Shown piece by piece: positions 1 through 6,403 of a DNA stretch of 6,403 bases; positions within the stretch are counted from its first letter, which is position 1, and every line of letters starts with the position of its first letter. Under the pieces are notes generated by a model. That model was not told where the DNA came from, ran no database searches, and saw only the letters and a list, made by a program, of their open reading frames with translations. A program made the position numbers and the translations under genes. The DNA comes from Myxococcales bacterium (GTDB lineage: Bacteria > Myxococcota_A > UBA9042 > PHBI01 > JAAZYN01), in assembly GCA_014239625.1 (NCBI GenBank), contig JAAZYN010000216.1, forward strand, positions 1 to 6,403, in the 5' to 3' direction.

Positions 1-624
<624 letters not shown>

Positions 625-635
625 GCACGGTCAGC

Positions 636-663
636 TTGCGCGCGTTCGCGCTTGCGCTATAGT
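636..663 (+). promoter_or_regulatory. Candidate sigma70-type promoter for the kinase gene
   Basis: A TTGCGC -35-like hexamer (636-641) and a TATAGT -10-like hexamer (658-663) are separated by 16 bases. The -10 matches consensus at five of six positions and the -35 at three of six. Initiation about 7 bases downstream would give a leader of roughly 28 bases before the ATG at 698. The spacer holds a GCGCG-TT-CGCGC dyad (640-651), and CTTGCGC occurs twice (635-641 and 651-657), so a repressor or bent-DNA role is conceivable. The call rests on sequence resemblance only; AT-rich hexamers stand out in DNA this GC-rich. Confidence 0.4.
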
Positions 664-680
664 TCGGCCTGGCCTCGGAC

Positions 681-686
681 GGAGGA
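681..686 (+). promoter_or_regulatory. Ribosome binding site of the kinase gene
   Basis: GGAGGA lies 11 bases before the ATG at 698. It is a near-perfect Shine-Dalgarno sequence and supports that ATG as the kinase start. Confidence 0.7.
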
Positions 687-697
687 ATACCGGGCGT

Positions 698-1975
698 ATG
701 GCTCGTCAGCGTTACCATGTTACGAAAAAGATCGATGCCGGCGGCATGGCGGAGATCTATCTCGGCGAAGCCGAGAGCATCGAGGGGATCAAGCGCAAGG
801 TCGCGATCAAACGCGTCCTGCCGAACCTCAATAAGAATGCGAAATTCATCCAGATGTTTCTGGATGAAGCGCGCCTCAGCATGCAGCTGGCGCACGCGAA
901 CATCGTGCAGGTGTTCGACGTGGGTGAAGCTGGTGGCACTTACTTCATCGTGATGGAGTTCGTAGAGGGCTACAACCTGCGCAAGCTGTTCCAGCGCACG
1001 GTGGAGGTCGGCTACCGAATCCCGGTGGAGATCGCGTGCTTCATCACCATGGAGGCGTGTAAGGGGCTTGGCTTCGCCCACTCCAAGACCGACTCGGACG
1101 GTCAGCACTTGCACATCGTCCATCGTGATCTGTCACCGCCCAACATCATGGTGTCCAAGTCGGGCGAGGTGAAGGTCACCGACTTTGGCCTGGCCAAGGC
1201 CATGACCCAGCTCACCGTGACCGACCCCGGCGTGGTCAAAGGGAAGTTCAGCTACCTCTCGCCGGAGGCGACGGAAGGACTCGCTGTCGACCATCGAGCA
1301 GACATCTTTGCTGCTGGGATCGTCTTGTGGGAGATGCTCGCCAACCGCCGCCTCTTCCTGGGCAAGACCGACATGGACACGGTGGAGTTGGTCAAGCAGG
1401 CAAAGATCCCGCCGCTGTCCAAGTTCAACTCGCAGGTGACCCCCGAGTTCGAGACGATAGTGAACCGGTCGCTCGCCAAGGATCCGCGCAAGCGGTTTCT
1501 GTCGGCTAAAGAGTTCGGTGAGGCGCTGGCCAATTATCTGTTCAGCAGCAACCTGAAGGTCACCGGGTACGACCTGGCGTCCATGCTGCAGCGCGTGTAC
1601 TCCGAGGACGCCCACGCCGAGACCCCCGAAGAGCGGATCCACACCCTGATTCAAGACGAGATCCTCTCGTTGGCGATGCTCGGCTACAACGGCAGCACCG
1701 ACACCGACGCGAGCCAAGCGATCTCGCCGGAGCGCCTCCAGGTGGGCGTCAGCGGGATGGACCTGAGCCAGTTCTGGTCGTCAGGGATGGTCGGCGGAGG
1801 TGCCCCGGAGGTGGCGGCCAAGACGTCCACCGAAGAGCTCATCGAGACGCTCGAGCCGAGGATCATGGTGCCGTCGGTTCAGGAAAGCGGGTCCAAGACT
1901 GGCCTGATCGTTGGCGTCATCACGATCCTGGCGTTGATCGGAGCCGCAGTCGCCTACTACCTCCTGGGGACCTGA
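698..1975 (+). CDS. Membrane-anchored Ser/Thr protein kinase (Hanks type)
   Basis: This 425-residue eukaryotic-like kinase transfers ATP gamma-phosphate to Ser/Thr of protein targets. The kinase domain spans about residues 6-281. Visible landmarks are a glycine-rich loop (AGGMAEIYLG, 14-23), the VAIK lysine (K38), the helix-C glutamate (E57 in LDEARL), the catalytic loop HRDLSPPN (142-149, with D144 and N149), DFG (162-164), an activation segment with Thr/Ser candidates ending in SPE (188-190), the subdomain IX Asp (D202) and the KDPRKRF arginine motif (261-267). All catalytic residues are present, so it should be active. Ser replaces the usual Lys two residues after the HRD aspartate, as in many myxobacterial kinases. 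A linker of about 115 residues (282-396) has no PASTA or TPR repeat. A hydrophobic helix (about 401-423) leaves only two residues beyond it, making this a tail-anchored, cytoplasm-facing kinase. The start is supported by GGAGGA at 681-686. Substrates are unknown, and no partner phosphatase or FHA gene is in view. Confidence 0.95.
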   Translation: MARQRYHVTKKIDAGGMAEIYLGEAESIEGIKRKVAIKRVLPNLNKNAKFIQMFLDEARLSMQLAHANIVQVFDVGEAGGTYFIVMEFVEGYNLRKLFQRTVEVGYRIPVEIACFITMEACKGLGFAHSKTDSDGQHLHIVHRDLSPPNIMVSKSGEVKVTDFGLAKAMTQLTVTDPGVVKGKFSYLSPEATEGLAVDHRADIFAAGIVLWEMLANRRLFLGKTDMDTVELVKQAKIPPLSKFNSQVTPEFETIVNRSLAKDPRKRFLSAKEFGEALANYLFSSNLKVTGYDLASMLQRVYSEDAHAETPEERIHTLIQDEILSLAMLGYNGSTDTDASQAISPERLQVGVSGMDLSQFWSSGMVGGGAPEVAAKTSTEELIETLEPRIMVPSVQESGSKTGLIVGVITILALIGAAVAYYLLGT

Positions 1976-2050
1976 GCTTCACCGAGGGTCTCGCCTGATG
2001 ATGTTGGGCCTTGGGACCTCTCCTCGAGAGTCGCGGCGGGTGTCGAAAAG

Positions 2051-2154
2051 GACGTCACCAACCGTCGATTCGCGTGTCGCGCCGGGCTCGGTGATCGGGT
2101 CTGGCCGAGCCCACCCAGCGCGTCGTTCAGGCCGTCTGGGGGCTCGGTTACCGT
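2051..2154 (+). pseudogene. Possible relic of an OmpR/PhoB-type response regulator winged helix
   Basis: The gap between the kinase and the SpoIID-like gene has no intact coding frame, yet pieces typical of the C-terminal DNA-binding domain of OmpR-family regulators appear in the expected order across three frames. They are DVTNR (2051-2065), TVDSRV (2061-2078), VSRR (2074-2085), LGDRV (2087-2101) and RVVQAVWGLGYR (2119-2154). In intact proteins this reads roughly as RTVDxHVxRLRxKLGD followed by a short loop and a VxTVWGxGYR end. The last 12 residues are the strongest match. Stop codons and frame changes (for example TGA at 2092-2094) mean nothing functional can be made. No receiver domain is visible upstream, because the kinase gene ends only 75 bases earlier, so any relic is a C-terminal fragment. 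The pieces were joined by eye, and chance resemblance in GC-rich DNA remains possible. Confidence 0.45.
2084..2147. repeat. Three-arm inverted repeat able to form alternative hairpins
   Basis: GGGCTCGG occurs at 2084-2091 and again at 2140-2147, with its exact reverse complement CCGAGCCC at 2105-2112 between them. The middle arm can pair with the left arm (8-bp stem, 13-base loop) or with the right arm (8-bp stem, extendable by CCAG 2115-2118 with CTGG 2136-2139), but not with both. No T-tract follows either stem, so these are not classic intrinsic terminators. They could end or attenuate kinase transcription or fold in the leader of the SpoIID-like gene. The two outer arms also fall on the LGD and GLGY pieces of the proposed regulator relic, so the repeat may partly be a by-product of old coding sequence. 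Confidence 0.4.
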
Positions 2155-2164
2155 GGCGCACGGT
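2150..2164. repeat. Small perfect hairpin ACCGTG-GCG-CACGGT
   Basis: A 6-bp perfect stem with a three-base loop lies immediately right of the three-arm repeat and about 100 bases before the SpoIID-like start. It may be part of a structured leader or simply chance. There is no following T-run within a few bases; the nearest is TTTTTT at 2222-2227, nearly 60 bases on. Confidence 0.3.
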
Positions 2165-2208
2165 TGAGCGCTGGGCCCGCTGAGATCGAAGGTCGCGGTC
2201 GTCGAGGC

Positions 2209-2213
2209 GGGAG
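2209..2213 (+). promoter_or_regulatory. Possible Shine-Dalgarno for an alternative TTG start
   Basis: GGGAG lies five bases before an in-frame TTG at 2219, whereas the ATG at 2261 has no good ribosome site (only AGG at 2240-2242, 18 bases away). It therefore bears on the start choice of the SpoIID-like gene. Starting at TTG would add 14 residues before the signal peptide. Confidence 0.3.
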
Positions 2214-2260
2214 TCGGCTTGTTTTTTGCCGGTCATACCAGGTCGCAGTACCTGTCGAGT

Positions 2261-3928
2261 ATGCGGCCCACACTTGCATTGTCAGCTCTTTGTCTCATCG
2301 CGGCCTCGGCGGGCCCCTCACCCGTCATCGCTAGTGGGGGTGACAGCGCTCTGCATCGCGACGCGCAGCTTCTGTATTCCACGCAGCTGTCTTTCGGCGC
2401 GGACGGCGTGCCTATGGTGACCGTCGGGATCATGGACCGGCAGGAGCTCGTCACGGTGACCGGTGATCGGGGGGTCATCGTGAAATTCGCGGGCGGCGCA
2501 GGTGGCGAGGTTCGGGTACCCGGGGGGCAGCCATTGACGGCGAAGGTCTCTGCCGGCCGGCCGGGCCGGACACGTTTCCGTGTGGTCCTCGAAGGGCACA
2601 GAGGTGGCGACCTGGAAGGCCTCTCTTCGGCCCGAAAGAAATGGTCCTCGCGTGGGGTCCGGTCGGTCGAGATTCAGCTCGGTGGGGTCGTTGGGTTTCC
2701 ACGACGTGTGCTCGACAACCGGCGCTCGTTACTGGTCGACAAGACCATTCATCGGTCCCTGGAGCAGGCCAAAAAGCGCGCCGCGGCGATTCAGGCGGCC
2801 TACCGCCTCGACGAGCCTCCTCGGGTATTCGCCGAGCCGATGGTCAAGCCGCGCGGCACCATAGTGGTGACCAACTCCTCATCGTCGTTGACGATGCGTC
2901 AGGCTCACTCAGTGTCGCTGCACCCACCTCCCGGCGGGGTGCTCGAGGTCAAGCGTGTCGAGTACGGGCGCGGCTACCGCCATCACGGATTCGCCGATAG
3001 GGTATACCGAGGCGAGATTATTCTGACCCTGGACAGGACAGCGCGCCTCGCTGTCGTCAACCGCGTGTCTGCTGAGGAGATGCTCAAGGGGCTCGTCCCC
3101 GCCGAGATCTTCCCAAGCGCGCCGGAGGCTACCTTGCGCGCCCAGGCCGTGACCGCCCGGGGTGAGCTGCTAGCCAAACTCGGCACGCGACACCTCGCCG
3201 ACCCTTTTCTGGTCTGTGCGACGCAGCACTGCCAGGTGTACAGCGGCAGGGCGCGAGAGAAGGCGCGCACCACGGATGCGGTCCATGCGACTCGTGGAAA
3301 GATGCTGTTTGGCGCGGACGGCAAGCTCGTCGACTCGGTCTATAGCGCCTCGTGCGGCGGACACACCGAGCATAACGAGCACGTCTGGCCCGGCCAGCCC
3401 AAAGCTACTCTTCGAGGTCGCAAAGACGGCGCCCCTACCAAGACCCGCGCGTGGAAGGCGCATACGCGTCCGAATGAGAAACAGCTGCGAGCGTTTCTGC
3501 TACAGCCAGGACACAGCTGGTGCGGTGCGTCGACCAAAGGTCAGAAGGTGTTCCGTTGGCAACGGGCATTCCCCGACGTGGAGCTGGATCGTCTGGTCAA
3601 CGCGCAGCACGCGGTGGGTCATGTGACCGCGATCTCCGTGGTGGGTCGGGGCGTCTCCGGCCGGATCACCAAGCTGCGGTTCCAAGGTGACAAGGGGCAG
3701 GCAGTGGTCGGCGCGGAGCTCAAGATAAGGCGCTTGCTGGGCAATCTGCGCAGCGCCATGTTCGTGGTCGACCATCAACGCGGCGAGTGGACCTTCACCG
3801 GAGGCGGCTGGGGTCACGGAGTGGGGATGTGTCAGCAGGGGGCCATCGGTATGGGCGAGGCCAGAAAATCTGCCGCCGACATCCTCGGACATTACTACAC
3901 CGGGTCGAAGGTGCAGAAGGTGTACTGA
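2261..3928 (+). CDS. Secreted SpoIID/LytB-domain protein (putative peptidoglycan lytic transglycosylase)
   Basis: The product is 555 residues from the ATG at 2261; an in-frame TTG at 2219 would add 14. Residues 1-25 form a signal peptide (hydrophobic LALSALCLIAASAG, then a likely cut after PSPVIA). Residues about 104-177 look SPOR-like: a TRFRVVLEG strand, a helix with ARKKW, then a second strand and a helix rich in Ala and Lys. The SpoIID/LytB domain fills about 220-555. Its landmarks are EEMLKGLVPAE with Glu282 at the position of the SpoIID catalytic glutamate, LRAQAVTAR, DPFLVCATQHCQVYSG, SASCGGHTE (Cys365, His368) and the C-terminal GGGWGHGVGMCQQGAIGM followed by HYYTG. SpoIID proteins cleave glycan strands lacking stem peptides during engulfment in endospore formers; homologues in Gram-negatives are periplasmic and mostly uncharacterised. 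The Cys319-His323-Cys324 cluster recalls the zinc site reported for some SpoIID enzymes. A periplasmic wall-remodelling role is inferred; the substrate is unproven. Confidence 0.88.
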   Translation: MRPTLALSALCLIAASAGPSPVIASGGDSALHRDAQLLYSTQLSFGADGVPMVTVGIMDRQELVTVTGDRGVIVKFAGGAGGEVRVPGGQPLTAKVSAGRPGRTRFRVVLEGHRGGDLEGLSSARKKWSSRGVRSVEIQLGGVVGFPRRVLDNRRSLLVDKTIHRSLEQAKKRAAAIQAAYRLDEPPRVFAEPMVKPRGTIVVTNSSSSLTMRQAHSVSLHPPPGGVLEVKRVEYGRGYRHHGFADRVYRGEIILTLDRTARLAVVNRVSAEEMLKGLVPAEIFPSAPEATLRAQAVTARGELLAKLGTRHLADPFLVCATQHCQVYSGRAREKARTTDAVHATRGKMLFGADGKLVDSVYSASCGGHTEHNEHVWPGQPKATLRGRKDGAPTKTRAWKAHTRPNEKQLRAFLLQPGHSWCGASTKGQKVFRWQRAFPDVELDRLVNAQHAVGHVTAISVVGRGVSGRITKLRFQGDKGQAVVGAELKIRRLLGNLRSAMFVVDHQRGEWTFTGGGWGHGVGMCQQGAIGMGEARKSAADILGHYYTGSKVQKVY

Positions 3929-4008
3929 CACGGGGCCCGCTGGCCGGCGGCGAGCTGGACCGGCGTGGCGCTGGGCCGAACCGGGGATGAACGGCTGGTC
4001 GGCCGCGG
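3929..4008. other. Convergent intergenic gap
   Basis: These 80 bases separate the stops of the SpoIID-like gene (+) and the transaldolase gene (-). A weak GCCGG/CCGGC stem (3943-3947 with 3960-3964) is present, but no T-run follows in either direction, so I do not call a terminator. Nothing else is recognised here. Confidence 0.5.
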
Positions 4009-4656
4009 CTATTCTTTGGGGACCTTGGTCCAGTCGGCCATGAATTTGGCCAGCCCGATGTCGGTCAGCGGGTGATTGAACATCTTCTCCAAGACCGCCA
4101 GCGGCATCGTAGAGACGTGGGCACCCTGTAAGGCGGCCTCCACGACGTGTTGCGGATGCCTGACCGACGCCACCAGGACCTGAGTCTCGAAGTCATAGGC
4201 CTCGTAGATGGTGCAGATACGCTCGATGAGGCCCATACCGTCACGGCTCACGTCATCCAGCCGGCCCACGAACGGGCTGATGTACGTCGCCCCCGCTTTG
4301 GCCGCCAGCAGCGCCTGGCTCGGCGAGAAACACAGAGTGACGTTGGTGGCGATCCCTTCGTCAAAACATGTACGGCACGCGCGAAGGCCTGGCTTGGTCA
4401 GTGGCAACTTCACCACGACGTTGTCGCCCAGGTCCGCCAGCTGCCGCGCTTGGGCCATCATCTCGGAGAACTCGTCGGTGGTGACTTCCAAGCTCACAGG
4501 GCCGGGCACCACGTCCAGAATCTCGGCGATGACCGTCTTGAACGGCTTTCCGGTCTTGGCGACGAGGGACGGGTTGGTGGTCACGCCGTCGCACATGCCC
4601 ATCGCCATGGCTTCGCGAATCTGACCGATATCAGCGGTGTCGATGAAGAACTGCAT
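4009..4656 (-). CDS. tal: Transaldolase, small FSA/TalC family
   Basis: This 215-residue protein is full length for the small class I aldolase family shared by transaldolase TalC and fructose-6-phosphate aldolase. It would move a dihydroxyacetone unit between sugar phosphates in the cytosolic non-oxidative pentose phosphate pathway. Asp6 (FIDTAD), Asn28 (GVTTNPSLV), the Schiff-base lysine Lys83 (VVVKLPLT), Thr107 (NVTL), Ser127-Pro-Phe129 (ISPFVGRLDD) and Ser164 (VASVRHPQH) line up with known active-site positions. Phe129 sits where E. coli FsaA has Tyr131; Phe there goes with true transaldolase activity, so I favour transaldolase over F6P aldolase. The start is firm: an in-frame TGA lies two codons upstream and MQFFIDTAD is the usual N-terminus. 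The Shine-Dalgarno is weak (AGGTGA is 18 bases away). The gene follows the transglutaminase-like gene by 173 bases on the same strand and converges on the SpoIID-like gene. Nothing suggests a link to its neighbours. Confidence 0.95.
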   Translation of the reverse strand: MQFFIDTADIGQIREAMAMGMCDGVTTNPSLVAKTGKPFKTVIAEILDVVPGPVSLEVTTDEFSEMMAQARQLADLGDNVVVKLPLTKPGLRACRTCFDEGIATNVTLCFSPSQALLAAKAGATYISPFVGRLDDVSRDGMGLIERICTIYEAYDFETQVLVASVRHPQHVVEAALQGAHVSTMPLAVLEKMFNHPLTDIGLAKFMADWTKVPKE

Positions 4657-4829
4657 GTCTCAGCAAGTCGCATGTCACCTCACGCTGGTCAACAACCACC
4701 TGGCGGCGAGGTCGTTGGAGCCCGTGGTGCCGCCTCAAGCCTGGATTCTCTGGGGCGGTTCACGCGGTCCGAGAGGGTGTGGCGCCAGATCAACGGGAGG
4801 CGACGCGGTCCAGCCTGTTGTTGGCTCGG
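4657..4829. other. Gap between transglutaminase-like and transaldolase genes
   Basis: Both flanking genes are on the minus strand, so this 173-base gap holds either the transaldolase promoter or an intra-operon spacer. I see no intact small gene, no clear terminator with a T-run and no well-spaced promoter hexamers. An AGCC/GGCT mini-stem just after the transglutaminase stop is too weak to call. Confidence 0.4.
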
Positions 4830-6403
4830 TCAGTGGCTCAGCGACGGTTTCTCCGACGCGTTACCCATGAACTGGGCCTTCACCTCATAACTGCCCGGCG
4901 CTTGATCGTTTGGGTAGCTGAAGCTGACCTCGAAACGCCCTCGGCTGTCGAGCGCGGCCGTGGCGAGCAGCCGTATGGGTTCGTGGGTGGCTGCGGTCGC
5001 CAGGAGGATCTGTACAGTCCCCGACCGAAGGGGATCTCCGCTGCGGCGCGCTACCGTGCCCTGAGCCGTGACGCTGTCGCCGCGGAAGGCGTGGGAGCTC
5101 GAAAGCGACAGGGTCGTCACGGTGGCGACGCGGCCGCCCAGGGCGAAAGGCGCGGGGACCGGGATATGAATGGAGGTCGTGGGGGGCGCCGCTACCTCGG
5201 CCGAGCGGGTCGCCGCGGGTGGGGGCGCTCGCGTTCGCGCCGGGGCCCCGTGGACGTTCGATGCGCCGGCCATCTGGCCAGCGGTCGCCGCGTTGGCGAA
5301 CGCCTCGGGTCTATCGAAAGGGTCCGCCGTCCGCGGCTGATGCTGCAGCTTGTCGCGACCCGAGTGGACGTGCATGGAGTCTGCTCCTCCACCCAGGTCG
5401 ATTCGGAGCCAACCAGGGTCCGGTCCAGCGACGTATACTTCCACAAAGACGTGGGCTTCATTGAAGACGTAGCGAGCCGGAATGCCCAACGCCAGCGCCG
5501 TCACGACGAAGCCAAAGGAGCGGTGCCTGCAGATCCCCTTTTTGCCTCGCGCCAGGTCGAGATAGATATCCCCCGTGGGCGGCGGTGGGTCTCCTGGCTC
5601 AAAGCTCCGGAAGTGGGAGACCAATCGGCGGAGCGTCGTGGTGTACCCGTGCCGCCCCGGAAGGCCCAACTCCGCCGCAAACTCCAGAGCCGCCTTCCGG
5701 ACCCCGGCAGGTAGCGGTGGCAGCTTGGTTCGCGGGACGTGACTGAGCCGAACCGTGCTGTCAGGCAACTGGCGCCCAAAGTAGCTCGTGGGCGCGTCCA
5801 TCACGAACACGAGCCGGAACCGACCGGTTGTTCCCGGCTTGATATAGAAGTTGTCCGCGCCGTCCTTCCAAAACGTGACGGGCAGCGCCGGGACCACCTC
5901 GGCCCGCAACAGCCGGCTGTCAGGAGCGATCGATGGAAGCGGAATCATCGCCCCCGCGTTTCCTTCTAGCAGGACCGAACCCCAAAACGACTCGCGTCCT
6001 ACCTCGGTAATGATGCCAGCGGGCTTTACGTGTCGGATGTGCCCGCGCTCGAGCACGACCGCGTACTCGGCCGTGACCGAGTTGAGGGCGCGGTTGCGCT
6101 TGAAGGGGACGAGGCTCGGATCAAAGACGGCGTGATAGTCGAGACGGCCTTCCCGCTGGGTGTCGCGATCGGGCGCGGCCTTGTGACCCATCAGCACGCG
6201 AGGATCCATGACGGGTGGGGCTGAGGGCCTTTTTGGGTCCCGGCCCGCCGCGCTGGGGCGAGGGGGATCGGACGCGGAGTCGTCGGAGCTCGCAGGCGGG
6301 CTAGACGGGGAGGGGGCCGCGGTACCATCGGACTCTGCTGCTGCGTCCGACCCGTCGGCAACAATAGCCTCAGCCGGTGGCTGCGCGCGCACGAAACCAT
6401 TCT
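4830..6403 (-). CDS. Transglutaminase-like domain protein with C-terminal Ig-like domain (5' end beyond window)
   Basis: The frame runs from the right edge to a TGA at 4830-4832, giving 523 residues. A GTG at 6392-6390 is the first possible start in the window, but the frame stays open past it, so the true start probably lies outside. Numbering from that GTG: residues 1-60 are Ala/Pro/Ser-rich and probably disordered. Residues about 85-230 form a conserved-looking region with FDPSLVPFKRNRA and a KDGADNFYIK segment. A transglutaminase-like fold at about 230-335 holds a Cys-His-Asp triad: Cys288 (GKKGICRHRS), His314 (NEAHVFVEVYV) and Asp332 (LRIDLGGG). A Pro/Ala-rich linker (about 355-415) leads to a beta-sandwich-like domain (about 425-515) with a DSRGRFEVSFSYP turn and a GSYEVKAQF strand, resembling bacterial Ig-like or carboxypeptidase-regulatory domains. 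With an intact triad the protein could be a cysteine protease or an acyl transferase. Localisation is unknown because the N-terminus is missing; an extracytoplasmic site is guessed from the Ig-like domain. Confidence 0.85.
   Translation of the reverse strand, partial: NGFVRAQPPAEAIVADGSDAAAESDGTAAPSPSSPPASSDDSASDPPRPSAAGRDPKRPSAPPVMDPRVLMGHKAAPDRDTQREGRLDYHAVFDPSLVPFKRNRALNSVTAEYAVVLERGHIRHVKPAGIITEVGRESFWGSVLLEGNAGAMIPLPSIAPDSRLLRAEVVPALPVTFWKDGADNFYIKPGTTGRFRLVFVMDAPTSYFGRQLPDSTVRLSHVPRTKLPPLPAGVRKAALEFAAELGLPGRHGYTTTLRRLVSHFRSFEPGDPPPPTGDIYLDLARGKKGICRHRSFGFVVTALALGIPARYVFNEAHVFVEVYVAGPDPGWLRIDLGGGADSMHVHSGRDKLQHQPRTADPFDRPEAFANAATAGQMAGASNVHGAPARTRAPPPAATRSAEVAAPPTTSIHIPVPAPFALGGRVATVTTLSLSSSHAFRGDSVTAQGTVARRSGDPLRSGTVQILLATAATHEPIRLLATAALDSRGRFEVSFSYPNDQAPGSYEVKAQFMGNASEKPSLSH

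Noticed and set aside
1133..1717. Minus-strand 194-codon frame inside the kinase gene
   Set aside because: It lies wholly within a kinase with all catalytic motifs; it is a codon-bias shadow.
1998..2183. A 61-codon plus-strand frame in the kinase-SpoIID gap as a small gene
   Set aside because: Its ribosome site is poor, and the recognisable peptides in this gap lie in three different frames, which fits a relic better than a small gene.
2222..2227. TTTTTT as the end of an intrinsic terminator
   Set aside because: No strong stem lies directly before it; the nearest solid hairpin ends at 2164, almost 60 bases away.
4002..4009. GCCGCGGC palindrome at the transaldolase stop as a terminator or operator
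   Set aside because: It is an 8-base self-complementary word with no loop, common by chance in DNA of this composition.
4147..4890. Plus-strand 247-codon frame across the transaldolase gene
   Set aside because: It is antisense to a fully conserved transaldolase and has no family resemblance of its own.
4779..5714. Plus-strand 311-codon frame across the transglutaminase-like gene
   Set aside because: It is antisense to the catalytic domain with its Cys-His-Asp triad, and its product is Arg/Gly-rich low-complexity sequence.

Overview
This GC-rich window looks like a chromosomal piece from a myxobacterium or a relative (Myxococcota, former Deltaproteobacteria). The clues are a Ser/Thr kinase with the HRDxSPxN-type catalytic loop common in that group, a very glycine-rich repeat protein, a SpoIID/LytB-type protein outside an obvious endospore context, and strong G/C third-position bias. 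The lineage is inferred from gene content; no marker gene is present.

Layout. Positions 1-624 (+) are the 3' end of a glycine-rich, probably surface or secreted, beta-helix-like protein. A short gap with a plausible sigma70-type promoter leads to a tail-anchored Ser/Thr protein kinase (698-1975, +). A roughly 285-bp gap follows. It has no intact gene, but scattered over three frames it holds what looks like the decayed C-terminal winged helix of an OmpR/PhoB-type response regulator, overlapping a three-copy set of 8-bp arms that could form alternative hairpins. Next is a secreted SpoIID/LytB-domain protein (2261-3928, +). On the minus strand, convergent with it, lie a small TalC/FSA-type transaldolase (4009-4656) and, upstream of that, a transglutaminase-like protein with a C-terminal Ig-like domain (4830 to beyond the right edge).

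How the genes relate. The kinase (signalling), the SpoIID-like protein (peptidoglycan glycan-strand processing) and the transglutaminase-like protein do not form a recognisable operon. The transaldolase belongs to sugar-phosphate metabolism and looks unconnected to its neighbours. The minus-strand pair could be co-transcribed, but the 173-bp gap leaves that open.

I do not see a convincing undescribed multi-gene system here. The most interesting items are the response-regulator relic with its alternative inverted repeats, the SPOR-like plus SpoIID arrangement, and the glycine-loop beta-helix protein. No tRNA, rRNA, CRISPR array, insertion sequence or phage gene was seen.
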